Assembly (NCBI GenBank): GCA_023387335.1
Contig: JAEWIF010000041.1
Location: 1-64,000, forward strand
Origin: Pseudomonadota bacterium
GTDB taxonomy: Bacteria; Pseudomonadota; Gammaproteobacteria; Burkholderiales; Burkholderiaceae_C
Length of the DNA: 64,000 nt
Direction: 5' to 3'
The notes under the pieces are model-generated. The model did not search any database. It saw nothing but the letters and a program-made list of their open reading frames with translations, and was not told the origin of the DNA. Positions within the stretch are counted from its first letter, which is position 1, and each line of letters starts with the position of its first letter. Below, piece by piece: positions 51,509 to 58,657 of this stretch. The position numbers and the translations under genes were made by a program.

Positions 51509-51516
51509 GAATCCTC

Positions 51517-52434
51517 ATGAGCTTCACGCCCCAAGAACTCAAGACCATCATGGGCTCCGGCCTGCTGTCCTTCCCCGTGACGGACTTCGACGCGCAAGGC
51601 AACTTCCATCGCGCCGGCTACGTCAAGCGCCTGGAATGGCTGGCGCCCTACGGTGCCAGCGCGCTGTTCGCGGCCGGCGGCACCGGCGAGTTCTTCTCGC
51701 TCACGCCCGAGGAATATCCCGAGATCATCAAGACCGCCGTGGACGTGTGCCGCGGCACGGTGCCCATCATCGCGGGCGCCGGCGGCCCGACGCGCCAGAC
51801 CATCGCCTACGCGCAGGCCGCCGAGAAGGCCGGCGCGCACGGCATCCTGCTGCTGCCGCACTACCTGACCGAAGCGGGCCAGGAAGGCCTGGCCGCGCAC
51901 GTCGAGGCGGTGTGCAAGAGCGTCGACTTCGGCGTCATCGTCTACAACCGCGCGCAGGCCCGCTACACGCCCGCGACGCTGGCGCGCCTGGCCGATCGCT
52001 GCCCCAACCTGGTGGGCTTCAAGGACGGCGTGGGCGACATCGAGGCGATGGTCGCGATCTACCAGAAGATGGGCGACCGCTTCAGCTACCTGGGCGGCCT
52101 GCCGACGGCCGAGGTCTATGCCGCCGCGTACAAGGCGATGGGCACGCCGGTGTACTCGTCCGCGGTCTTCAACTTCATCCCGAAGACGGCGATGAAGTTC
52201 TACGAGGCCGTCCGCGACGACGACATGGCCACCCAGCACCGGCTGCTGAAGGACTTCTTCATGCCCTACCTGGAGATCCGCAACCGCATGCCGGGCTACG
52301 CGGTCAGCATCGTCAAGGCGGGCGCGAAGATCGTCGGCCACGACGCCGGCCCGGTGCGCCCGCCGCTCACCGACCTGAAGGCGGATGAGGTCGCGCAACT
52401 GGCCGCGCTGATCGACAAGCTCGGCGGCGAGTAG
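51517..52434 (+). CDS. kdgD: 5-dehydro-4-deoxyglucarate dehydratase
   Basis: A 305-residue class I aldolase-fold (DapA superfamily) enzyme that dehydrates and decarboxylates 5-dehydro-4-deoxyglucarate to 2-oxoglutarate semialdehyde. The Schiff-base Lys is K169 (LVGFKDGVGDIE) and the active-site Tyr is Y143 (VIVYNRAQARY). The GTGEF motif (GGTGEFFSLTPEEY) near residue 51 is conserved. The start at 51517 (MSFTPQELKTIMGSGLLSFP) agrees with the family but has no clear ribosome site. The next enzyme, a semialdehyde dehydrogenase, is not in the window. Confidence 0.94.
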   Translation: MSFTPQELKTIMGSGLLSFPVTDFDAQGNFHRAGYVKRLEWLAPYGASALFAAGGTGEFFSLTPEEYPEIIKTAVDVCRGTVPIIAGAGGPTRQTIAYAQAAEKAGAHGILLLPHYLTEAGQEGLAAHVEAVCKSVDFGVIVYNRAQARYTPATLARLADRCPNLVGFKDGVGDIEAMVAIYQKMGDRFSYLGGLPTAEVYAAAYKAMGTPVYSSAVFNFIPKTAMKFYEAVRDDDMATQHRLLKDFFMPYLEIRNRMPGYAVSIVKAGAKIVGHDAGPVRPPLTDLKADEVAQLAALIDKLGGE

Positions 52435-52524
52435 CCTCGCACCAACTCATCCGTAGCGGGGGGCCCCATTCGCGGGAGGCAGTCGATATAGTCGTTCTCC
52501 CCTTTCCACGGTGAGAGACGTCCA

Positions 52525-52893
52525 ATGAAGAAACTGTCCCATCGCACCCGCCTGGCCTGCTGCGGCCTGGCCGCCGTGTTCGCTTTGCAGACCACCGTCG
52601 CGCAAGCCGAGATGCTGGGCCCGGAAGCGGTCCTGGAGTCGTCGGCGTCCACGCAGGCGGACCGTGATCGCGAGAAGGTCAAGCAGTTCCTGGATAGCAA
52701 CAAGCTCCAGGACCGCCTGCGCACGCTGGGCGTGGACGGCCTCAACGCCAACGCGCGCGTCGACGCGATGACGCACGAGGAAGTGCACGCGCTGGCCCAG
52801 CGCATCGACGCCATGCCGGCCGGCGGCGCGCTGAGCGACCGCGACATCATCCTCATCCTGCTGGTCGCGCTGCTGGTGGTGGTCGTTCTCTGA
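52525..52893 (+). CDS. PA2779 family protein
   Basis: A 122-residue exported protein: signal peptide (about 1-28, ending AVFALQTTVAQA), a helical middle with QADRDREKVKQFLDSNKLQD and MTHEEVHALAQRIDAMPAGG, and a C-terminal hydrophobic anchor (IILILLVALLVVVVL). This layout is that of the PA2779 family. Its usual neighbour, a PA2778-type cysteine peptidase, is not here. Function unknown. Confidence 0.82.
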   Translation: MKKLSHRTRLACCGLAAVFALQTTVAQAEMLGPEAVLESSASTQADRDREKVKQFLDSNKLQDRLRTLGVDGLNANARVDAMTHEEVHALAQRIDAMPAGGALSDRDIILILLVALLVVVVL

Positions 52894-52925
52894 CGCCTCG
52901 CGGGCGCGAGCGTCACAATCGGCGC

Positions 52926-53486
52926 ATGAATCGCCGATGGATGCTCAGCGCCCTGGTCCTCGCGCCGATCGGCCGCCTGCTCGCGCAGGAGGTGGAGGGC
53001 ACGCCGCGCCACAAGGTCTCCGCCGCGCAACTGCACCGCGCGCTGTCGGAGCGATTCCCCGTCAAGTTCGGCATCGAGGACCTGTTCGCCCTGCAGGTCG
53101 GCTCGCCGCGCCTGCTGCTGCTGCCGGCGCGCAACCGGCTCGGGGCGGGGCTCACCGCGCAGGCCAGCGGGCCGGTGCTGCGCGACGCGCTTCCGACCGG
53201 CGAGGTCGACGTCTCCTTCAGCGTTCGCTACGAGGCCCGCGACCGGACGGTGCGTGCCTACGAGCCCGAGATCCTGGACGTGCAGCTGCCGGGGATGCAG
53301 CCCGGCGCCGTCGGCGCGTTGCAGAAGGTGCTGGCGGGAACGGCGAAGGACGCCCTCGGCGACATCGTGCTGTACCAGTTCACCGAGAAGGAACTCGCGG
53401 TCGCGGACACGATGGGATTCGTGCCGGAGAAGCTCGCCGTCGTCGACGACGGGCTGATGATCCTGTTCGGACCGAAGGCGCGCTGA
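52926..53486 (+). CDS. DUF1439-like exported protein
   Basis: A 186-residue protein with a short signal (MNRRWMLSALVLAPIGRLLA) and a beta-rich body: AAQLHRALSERFPVKFGIED, PRLLLLPARNRLGAGLTAQA, VDVSFSVRYEARDRTVRAYE, then LPGMQPGAVGALQKVL. This order resembles the DUF1439/YceB group of lipid-binding-like periplasmic proteins. There is no lipobox Cys. Function unknown. It is convergent with the next small lipoprotein, one base apart. Confidence 0.72.
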   Translation: MNRRWMLSALVLAPIGRLLAQEVEGTPRHKVSAAQLHRALSERFPVKFGIEDLFALQVGSPRLLLLPARNRLGAGLTAQASGPVLRDALPTGEVDVSFSVRYEARDRTVRAYEPEILDVQLPGMQPGAVGALQKVLAGTAKDALGDIVLYQFTEKELAVADTMGFVPEKLAVVDDGLMILFGPKAR

Positions 53487-53487
53487 C

Positions 53488-53766
53488 TCAGTGGCGGTGG
53501 CGGTGGCCGCCGCCGAAGCGCCCGAAGAAGCCGAGGCTGATCGATGGATAGAACGCCGGCCCGTAGTACACGGGCGCCGGCGCCACGTAGACCGGCGCCG
53601 GCTGCACGACGACCGGCGCGGGGGCCACGGGGGCGCCGTTGCTGTAGACCACCGGCGCGCTCGGATAGCTCGTGTAGGCGGGGTAGGCCGGATAGACCGC
53701 GCAGCCGCCCAGCAGGCCCGCCATGGCGAGCACTGCTGCTCCGGTCGTGATGCGTCTGACGTTCAT
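53488..53766 (-). CDS. Small Tyr/Pro-rich lipoprotein
   Basis: A 92-residue lipoprotein: MNVRRITTGAAVLAMAGLLG then lipobox LLGGC. The mature part is low-complexity (VYPAYPAYTSYPSAPVVYS, then repeats of VAPAPV) and ends GFFGRFGGGHRHRH, a His-rich tail that could bind metal. The start at 53766 is fixed by the signal peptide. Similar proteins occur widely in Burkholderiales without known function. Confidence 0.75.
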   Translation of the reverse strand: MNVRRITTGAAVLAMAGLLGGCAVYPAYPAYTSYPSAPVVYSNGAPVAPAPVVVQPAPVYVAPAPVYYGPAFYPSISLGFFGRFGGGHRHRH

Positions 53767-53852
53767 GCCGCGATCGTCCTCTTTCAGGACGGCCGCAGCA
53801 TGGCTCGCGAGCAAAGTTCGCGAGCGGATGTAAACGACGAGCAGGATTTTGC

Positions 53853-54068
53853 TTACTGGGCGGCGGGAGCCGCCATCGCGCGCTCGACGCCGCCATGGTT
53901 TCCGCATTCGGCGGTGGTGACCGTCCAGGCGCCGTCGCGACACATCACGGTCTGCCGCGCGGGGCCGGCGCCCATCGCGGTGGTGGTGGAGCCCGAGGGG
54001 TTCATCGCGCAGCCCGAGGCCATCGCGGCCAGGATGAGAGCGGGGATGGAGAGGGACGGGATTCTCAT
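53853..54068 (-). CDS. Very small lipoprotein
   Basis: A 71-residue lipoprotein: MRIPSLSIPALILAAMASGC is a signal peptide with lipobox MASGC. The mature part has two more Cys (VMCRDGAW and AECGNHGG) and may form a disulphide. The start at 54068 is preceded by GGAGGTCAAC (CTGGAGG on the minus strand). It is 86 bases upstream of the other small lipoprotein on the same strand. The 198 bases from 54069 to 54267 hold no gene that I can support. Confidence 0.65.
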   Translation of the reverse strand: MRIPSLSIPALILAAMASGCAMNPSGSTTTAMGAGPARQTVMCRDGAWTVTTAECGNHGGVERAMAAPAAQ

Positions 54069-54267
54069 GTTGACCTCCAGTGAGTTGAAACGCCACGCAG
54101 TAAAGACCGCGAGCGACCCACGCATCGAGTGGCCCGTCTCCTATATCGGTGTAGGACGCGAATGATGCTGTTGTCGCGAAGGGCGTGAGCGCCGAGCTCG
54201 CTTCGCCGCAAAAGCAACTGGGCTGGATTCACGGCAGACTACGGGCTCCTCATCCCTGGTCCATCGA

Positions 54268-55038
54268 ATGTCCGATTCCATCACCACCGTCGCGCGCGTC
54301 CTCGTCGAAGCGCGCCGGAACAACGCTCCCGCGGACGCCGCGCCTCTGTCGTCGCTGCTGCAGACCCCCGACGCGGCCTATGCCGTGCAGGCGCGCGTCG
54401 CGCAGGAGCTGAAGTGGTTCGATGCGGGCGTGCCCCGCTTCTGGAAATCGGGCGGACCCAAGCGCGATGGCGCGCTCACGCACGCGCCCCTTCCACCCGC
54501 GATGGTGTGGAACGGCCCGGCGGATGCGAGCAGCAGCCACTTCAACATGCGCATCGTCGAAGCGGAGATCGCGCTGCGGCTCGCGCGCGACGTCACGCCC
54601 GAAGAAGCGGCGAAGCTCACGCACGACGACGCGCCCGGCCTCGTGGACGCGATGACCGTCTCCATCGAGCTGGTCGATTCGCGCTGGCGCGATCCGCAGC
54701 AGGCCACGCCGCTGCTGAAGCTGGCCGACCAGCAGTCGCACGGCGCGCTGGCGCTGGGCCAATGGATCCCGTTCGCTCCGCGCGCGTGGGACCGGCAGAC
54801 CTGCCGCGTGCAGATCGGCAATGCGCCCGCGCGCGAGTTCGTCGGCACGCACACGCTGTCCGATCCCGCGTGGCTGCTTCCGATCTGGCTGCGGCACGTC
54901 ACCTCGCTCGAGGGCCGCGCCGTGCCCAAGGGAACGGTCGTCACCACCGGCAGCTGGTGCGGCATGCTGCCCGCCGCCGCGGGCGACCGCGTGCACGTGG
55001 CGTTCGAAGGCGTCGGCGAAGTCGAAGTGCGCTGCTAG
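54268..55038 (+). CDS. Fumarylacetoacetate hydrolase-family / 2-keto-4-pentenoate hydratase-like protein
   Basis: A 256-residue protein of the hydratase/decarboxylase group of the FAH superfamily. The metal site includes the E-x-E of HFNMRIVEAEIALRLARDV (near 98) and a further acidic residue in SIELVDSRW (near 134). The end segment (GTVVTTGSWCGMLPAAAGDR) is typical of hydratases of 2-oxo-4-pentenoate type. No aromatic meta-cleavage genes are nearby, so the substrate is unclear. Confidence 0.82.
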   Translation: MSDSITTVARVLVEARRNNAPADAAPLSSLLQTPDAAYAVQARVAQELKWFDAGVPRFWKSGGPKRDGALTHAPLPPAMVWNGPADASSSHFNMRIVEAEIALRLARDVTPEEAAKLTHDDAPGLVDAMTVSIELVDSRWRDPQQATPLLKLADQQSHGALALGQWIPFAPRAWDRQTCRVQIGNAPAREFVGTHTLSDPAWLLPIWLRHVTSLEGRAVPKGTVVTTGSWCGMLPAAAGDRVHVAFEGVGEVEVRC

Positions 55039-55051
55039 CGCGCTTCCTTTC

Positions 55052-55078
55052 CGTCATCCCCGCGGAGGCGGGGACCCC
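55052..55078. repeat. REP-like short palindromic element
   Basis: The sequence CGTCATCCCCGCGGAGGCGG and onward has a 7-bp perfect stem (TCCCCGC / GCGGGGA, loop GGAG) headed by GTCA. It is of the GTCATYCCCGCG-type interspersed repeat common in proteobacteria. It lies 14 bases after the FAH-family stop and contains the stop codon of the convergent DUF3820 gene. Confidence 0.65.
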
Positions 55079-55290
55079 GTGCTTCCCTCCCGCAGCGGGC
55101 CGAGCAGATGCTTGAGCCCGTTGTGGTCGATCTCGTGCATGAGCGCCAGCAGGCGCCCCAGCTCTCCGGACGGAAAGCCCTCGCGCGCGAACCAGTTCAG
55201 GTAGTTGCCCGGCAGGTCGGCGATCAGCGTGCCCTTGTACTTCCCATAGGGCATCTGCACCTGCACCAGCCGTATCAGATCGTCCGACAT
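55054..55290 (-). CDS. DUF3820 family protein
   Basis: A 78-residue protein: QMPYGKYKGTLIADLPGNYL is the family hallmark (M-P-[FY]-G-K-[YH]-K-G), then WFAREGFPSGELGRLLALMHEI. The last twelve codons (GSTGSPPPRG at the end) are read from the REP-like element. The start at 55290 (MSDDLIRLVQVQ) is preferred; a longer form to 55437 would run through the promoter of the marR-type gene. Function unknown. Confidence 0.82.
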   Translation of the reverse strand: MSDDLIRLVQVQMPYGKYKGTLIADLPGNYLNWFAREGFPSGELGRLLALMHEIDHNGLKHLLGPLREGSTGSPPPRG

Positions 55291-55341
55291 GGGCGGCGAG
55301 TCTAGTGAGGGCGGAGCCTGCTTGCCCAGCCGATCATCGCC

Positions 55342-55370
55342 TTGACAATGATTGTCTAGGCAACTAATAT
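55342..55370 (+). promoter_or_regulatory. Promoter and MarR operator of the efflux operon
   Basis: A perfect -35 TTGACA at 55342 and a -10 TAATAT at 55365 are spaced by exactly 17 bases. Bases 55344-55356 (GACAAT-G-ATTGTC) form a perfect 6-bp inverted repeat overlapping the -35 and spacer, a fitting site for repression by the MarR protein encoded next. The predicted transcript start is at about 55376-55378, only a few bases before the ATG at 55379. Confidence 0.8.
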
Positions 55371-55378
55371 CGCGTCTC

Positions 55379-55909
55379 ATGTCAGCCGCCGAATCCCCCA
55401 CCCGTCCGCCGACGCGCAGGCCGTCGCCGCGCGACACCGCGTTCTACACGCCCGAGCAATACCGTCCCGAAGACAACGTCGTCTACCTGATGCGCCGGCT
55501 GCTCGGCAGCGTCGGGACGCATGTCCAGCACGAGCTGGACCCCACCGGCCTGACCAACGCCCAGTGGATCCCGCTCTACAAGCTGCACTTGGGCCATGCC
55601 ACGACGGCGGCCGAGCTGGCTCGTGAATGCCAGCTGGATGCGGGCGCGATGACGCGCACGCTCGACCGGCTGGAAGCCAAGGGCCTGGTGCGCCGCGCGC
55701 GGTCGCTGGAAGACCGCCGCGTGGTGAAGCTGGAGCTCACCGCCAGCGGCGCCGAAGCGGTCAGCCACGTACCGGAAGCGCTGTGCAAGGTGGTCAACGG
55801 CTACCTGCGCGGTTTCACCCGCCAGGAATGGCTGCTGCTCAAGGACATGCTGGGCCGCATGCTGGCGAACGGCGCCGAATACGAACAAGAACTGCGAAAG
55901 GAAGCCTGA
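55379..55909 (+). CDS. MarR family transcriptional regulator of the efflux operon
   Basis: A 176-residue MarR regulator. Winged helix: ATTAAELARECQLDAGAMTR and LDRLEAKGLVRRARSLEDRR with the conserved D-R-R wing. Start at 55379 (MSAAESPTRP); an in-frame TTG at 55352 lies inside the promoter and was rejected. It overlaps the next gene by one base and so heads a drug-efflux operon, which it probably represses through the palindrome at 55344. Confidence 0.9.
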   Translation: MSAAESPTRPPTRRPSPRDTAFYTPEQYRPEDNVVYLMRRLLGSVGTHVQHELDPTGLTNAQWIPLYKLHLGHATTAAELARECQLDAGAMTRTLDRLEAKGLVRRARSLEDRRVVKLELTASGAEAVSHVPEALCKVVNGYLRGFTRQEWLLLKDMLGRMLANGAEYEQELRKEA

Positions 55910-57339
55910 TGCGCCGCGCTCCCTCACTGGCCGCGCTGGTGGCCGCCCTCGCGCTGGCCGGCTGCGCCAGCTTCTCCGGCATCGAGCCTGCATCGAAGCT
56001 GAGCGATCCCGCCACCGTGACGCCAGCGAATGCCGCGTCCACCGTGCCCGCCGTCGCGCCGCAATGGTGGAAAGCCTTCGGCGACCCGCAACTGGACACG
56101 CTCGTCGACCAGGCCCTCGCCGGCAGCCCCACGCTGAAGGTGGCGCAGGCCCGCCTGAACCGCGCCCGCGCGGTGCTGGAAGTGGCCAACGCCGCCACGC
56201 TGCCGCAAGTGGAAGGCTCGCTCGACGTGCGCCGCCAGCGCTACACCGAGACCGGCGCCGTGCCGCCGCCGCTGGCCGGTTCCATCCGCGACTCCGGAAC
56301 GCTGCAACTGGGCGCCAGCTGGGAGATCGATTTCTTCGGCAAGTACGCCCAGGCGCTGGAAGCCGCGCTCGGCGGCGCCCGCGCCTCGCAGGCCGAGGTG
56401 GACGCCGCCCGCGTGCTGCTGGCCAGCCAGGTGGCCCGCGGCTATTTCCAGCTGGCGCGCGTCAACGACCAGCTGCAGGTGGCGCAGCGCAGCCTGGCCC
56501 AGCGCGACGAGCAGCTGGGCCTGGTGCGCGATCGCGTCCGTGCCGGCCTGGACACCACGCTCGAACTGCGCCAGAGCGAAGGCGCGCTGCCCGAAGCCCG
56601 CCAGCAGATCGAGGCGCTCAAGGAGCAGGCCGAGCTCACGCGCAACGCGCTCGCCGCCCTGGTCGGCAAGCCCGACCTGCGCATCGAGCCGCGCTCGCTG
56701 GCGCAGGCCCATCCCGTCTCCGTTCCCGACACCCTGCCCGCCGACCTGCTGGCCCGCCGCGCCGACATCACCGCCGCCCGCTGGCGCGTGGAAGCGGCCA
56801 CGCACGACGTGGCGAGCGCGAAGGCGCAGTTCTATCCCAACGTCAACCTCTCGGCGTTCCTCGGGCTTTCGAGCATCGGCCTGTCGAACCTGATGGATTC
56901 GGGCAGCCTGCAGTGGGGCGTCGGTCCCGCGCTGCACCTGCCGATCTTCGATGCCGGCCGGCTGCGCGCCAACCTGCGCGGCAAGACCGCCGACCTGGAC
57001 CTCGCGGTCGAGAGCTACAACGGCGCGCTGCTCGACGCGGTGCGCGACGCCGCCGACCAGGTGGCCTCGTCGCGGTCCATCGTGCGCCAGCAGGTCCAAC
57101 AGCAGCAGGCGCAGCAGGCCGCCGAAAGCGCCTACGAGATCGCGGTGCAGCGCTACCGCGCCGGCCTGGGCACCTACCTGAACGTGCTGTCGGCCGAGAC
57201 CGCCGTCCTCAACCAGCGCCGCCTGGCCGTCGACCTGGCCGGCCGCGCGCTCGATACGCAAGTGCAGCTGATGCGCGCCCTCGGCGGTGGCTTCGAGCCC
57301 GATGCCGACACCGCCCGCCTGGCTGCCCGCAACAACTGA
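55909..57339 (+). CDS. Outer-membrane efflux lipoprotein (NodT/TolC family)
   Basis: A 476-residue outer-membrane channel with lipobox LALAGC (Cys near residue 21). NodT-type motifs: WWKAFGDPQLDTLVDQALAG near 45, the repeated helical-hairpin pairs, GKPDLRIEPRSL, DLLARRADITAARWRVEAAT near 278, and the second-half NVNLSAFLGLSSIGLSNLM. It provides the outer-membrane exit for the EmrAB-like pump encoded next. Confidence 0.92.
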   Translation: MRRAPSLAALVAALALAGCASFSGIEPASKLSDPATVTPANAASTVPAVAPQWWKAFGDPQLDTLVDQALAGSPTLKVAQARLNRARAVLEVANAATLPQVEGSLDVRRQRYTETGAVPPPLAGSIRDSGTLQLGASWEIDFFGKYAQALEAALGGARASQAEVDAARVLLASQVARGYFQLARVNDQLQVAQRSLAQRDEQLGLVRDRVRAGLDTTLELRQSEGALPEARQQIEALKEQAELTRNALAALVGKPDLRIEPRSLAQAHPVSVPDTLPADLLARRADITAARWRVEAATHDVASAKAQFYPNVNLSAFLGLSSIGLSNLMDSGSLQWGVGPALHLPIFDAGRLRANLRGKTADLDLAVESYNGALLDAVRDAADQVASSRSIVRQQVQQQQAQQAAESAYEIAVQRYRAGLGTYLNVLSAETAVLNQRRLAVDLAGRALDTQVQLMRALGGGFEPDADTARLAARNN

Positions 57340-57358
57340 TATCCGAAAGAACAACGCC

Positions 57359-58657
57359 ATGAGCAACACGCCCGACAACACTCCCGCCGTGCCCGACCGC
57401 CGCGCGCAGCGCAAGAAGGGCCTGCTGGCCCTCTCCGCCGTCGTCCTCGTGGGCGGCATCGCCTGGGGCGGCTACGAGTGGCTGGTCGCCAGACACTACG
57501 AGAGCACCGACAACGCCTACGTGCAGGGCAACGTCGTGCAGATCACGCCGCAGATCGGCGGCACCGTGCTGTCGCTGCTCGCCGACGACACCGACTTCGT
57601 CAAGGCGGGCCAGCCGCTGGTGCGCCTCGATCCGGCCGACGCGCAGGTTTCGCTGCAGCAGGCCGAGGCCAACCTGGCGCAGACCGTGCGCCAGGTGCGC
57701 ACCCTGTTCGCCAACAACGGTTCGCTGGCCGCGCAGGTGCAACTGCGCCAGGCCGACATCGCCAAGGCGGAGTCGGAAGTGCGCCGCGCCACCGACGACC
57801 TCGAGCGCCGCCAGTCCCTCACCGGCAACGGCGCGGTGTCCAAGGAGGAGCTGAACCACGCCCAGGCGCAACTGGCCAATGCACGCAGCGCGCTCGCCGC
57901 GGCCCAGGCCGGCGTCTCCGCCGCGCGCGAACAGCTCGCCAGCAACCAGGCCCAGACCGAGGGCACGACGGTGGAGCAGCACCCCAGCGTGCAGGCCGCC
58001 GCGGCCAAGGTGCGCGAAGCCTGGCTGGCGACGCAGCGCGCCGCGCTGCCCGCGCCGGTGGATGGCTACGTCGCCAAGCGCACCGTTCAACTCGGCCAGC
58101 GCGTCGCCGCCGGCACGCCGCTGATGTCCATCGTCCCGCTGCAGCAGGTCTGGGTGGACGCCAACTTCAAGGAAGTGCAGCTGCGCAGCATCCGCATCGG
58201 CCAGCCGGTCAAGCTCACCGCCGACGTGTACGGCGAGAAGGTGGAATACCAGGGCAGCGTGGCCGGCCTGGGCGTGGGCACGGGCGCGGCGTTCGCGCTG
58301 CTGCCGGCGCAGAACGCCACCGGCAACTGGATCAAGGTGGTCCAGCGCGTGCCCGTGCGCGTGGCGCTCGATCCCGAGCAGCTGGCGCGCCATCCGCTGC
58401 GCGTGGGCCTGTCGATGACGGCCACCGTCGACGTGCGCGAGCAGGGCGGCAAGACGCTGGCGGATGCGCCGCGCGCCGACGCGGTCGCGACCACGCCGGT
58501 GTTCGCCACCCAGGACGCGGGTGCCGACGAAGCGGTGCGCCGCATCGTGGCGGCCAACCTGGGCCGTGCGCCGGAGCGCGTCGCCCAGCCCGCGCCCGCG
58601 AACAAATCAGCGGTGCCCGCCACCGCTTCGGTCGCGGCCTCGAGCGGGGTGCACTGA
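57359..58657 (+). CDS. emrA: Membrane fusion protein, EmrA/HlyD family
   Basis: A 432-residue periplasmic adaptor with one N-terminal membrane helix (about 22-42). Beta-barrel/lipoyl segments: STDNAYVQGNVVQITPQIGG (about 50-69) and FVKAGQPLVRLDPADAQVSL, a coiled-coil hairpin (about 100-215), then ALPAPVDGYVAKRTVQLGQR and QVWVDANFKEVQLRSIRIGQ. It links the EmrB-type pump to the NodT channel. A Pro/Ala-rich tail of about 60 residues extends beyond typical EmrA (390). Confidence 0.93.
   Translation: MSNTPDNTPAVPDRRAQRKKGLLALSAVVLVGGIAWGGYEWLVARHYESTDNAYVQGNVVQITPQIGGTVLSLLADDTDFVKAGQPLVRLDPADAQVSLQQAEANLAQTVRQVRTLFANNGSLAAQVQLRQADIAKAESEVRRATDDLERRQSLTGNGAVSKEELNHAQAQLANARSALAAAQAGVSAAREQLASNQAQTEGTTVEQHPSVQAAAAKVREAWLATQRAALPAPVDGYVAKRTVQLGQRVAAGTPLMSIVPLQQVWVDANFKEVQLRSIRIGQPVKLTADVYGEKVEYQGSVAGLGVGTGAAFALLPAQNATGNWIKVVQRVPVRVALDPEQLARHPLRVGLSMTATVDVREQGGKTLADAPRADAVATTPVFATQDAGADEAVRRIVAANLGRAPERVAQPAPANKSAVPATASVAASSGVH

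Noticed and set aside
55352..55378. TTG at 55352 as a start for the MarR-type gene
   Set aside because: It falls inside the -35/-10 promoter region and would not be transcribed in full.
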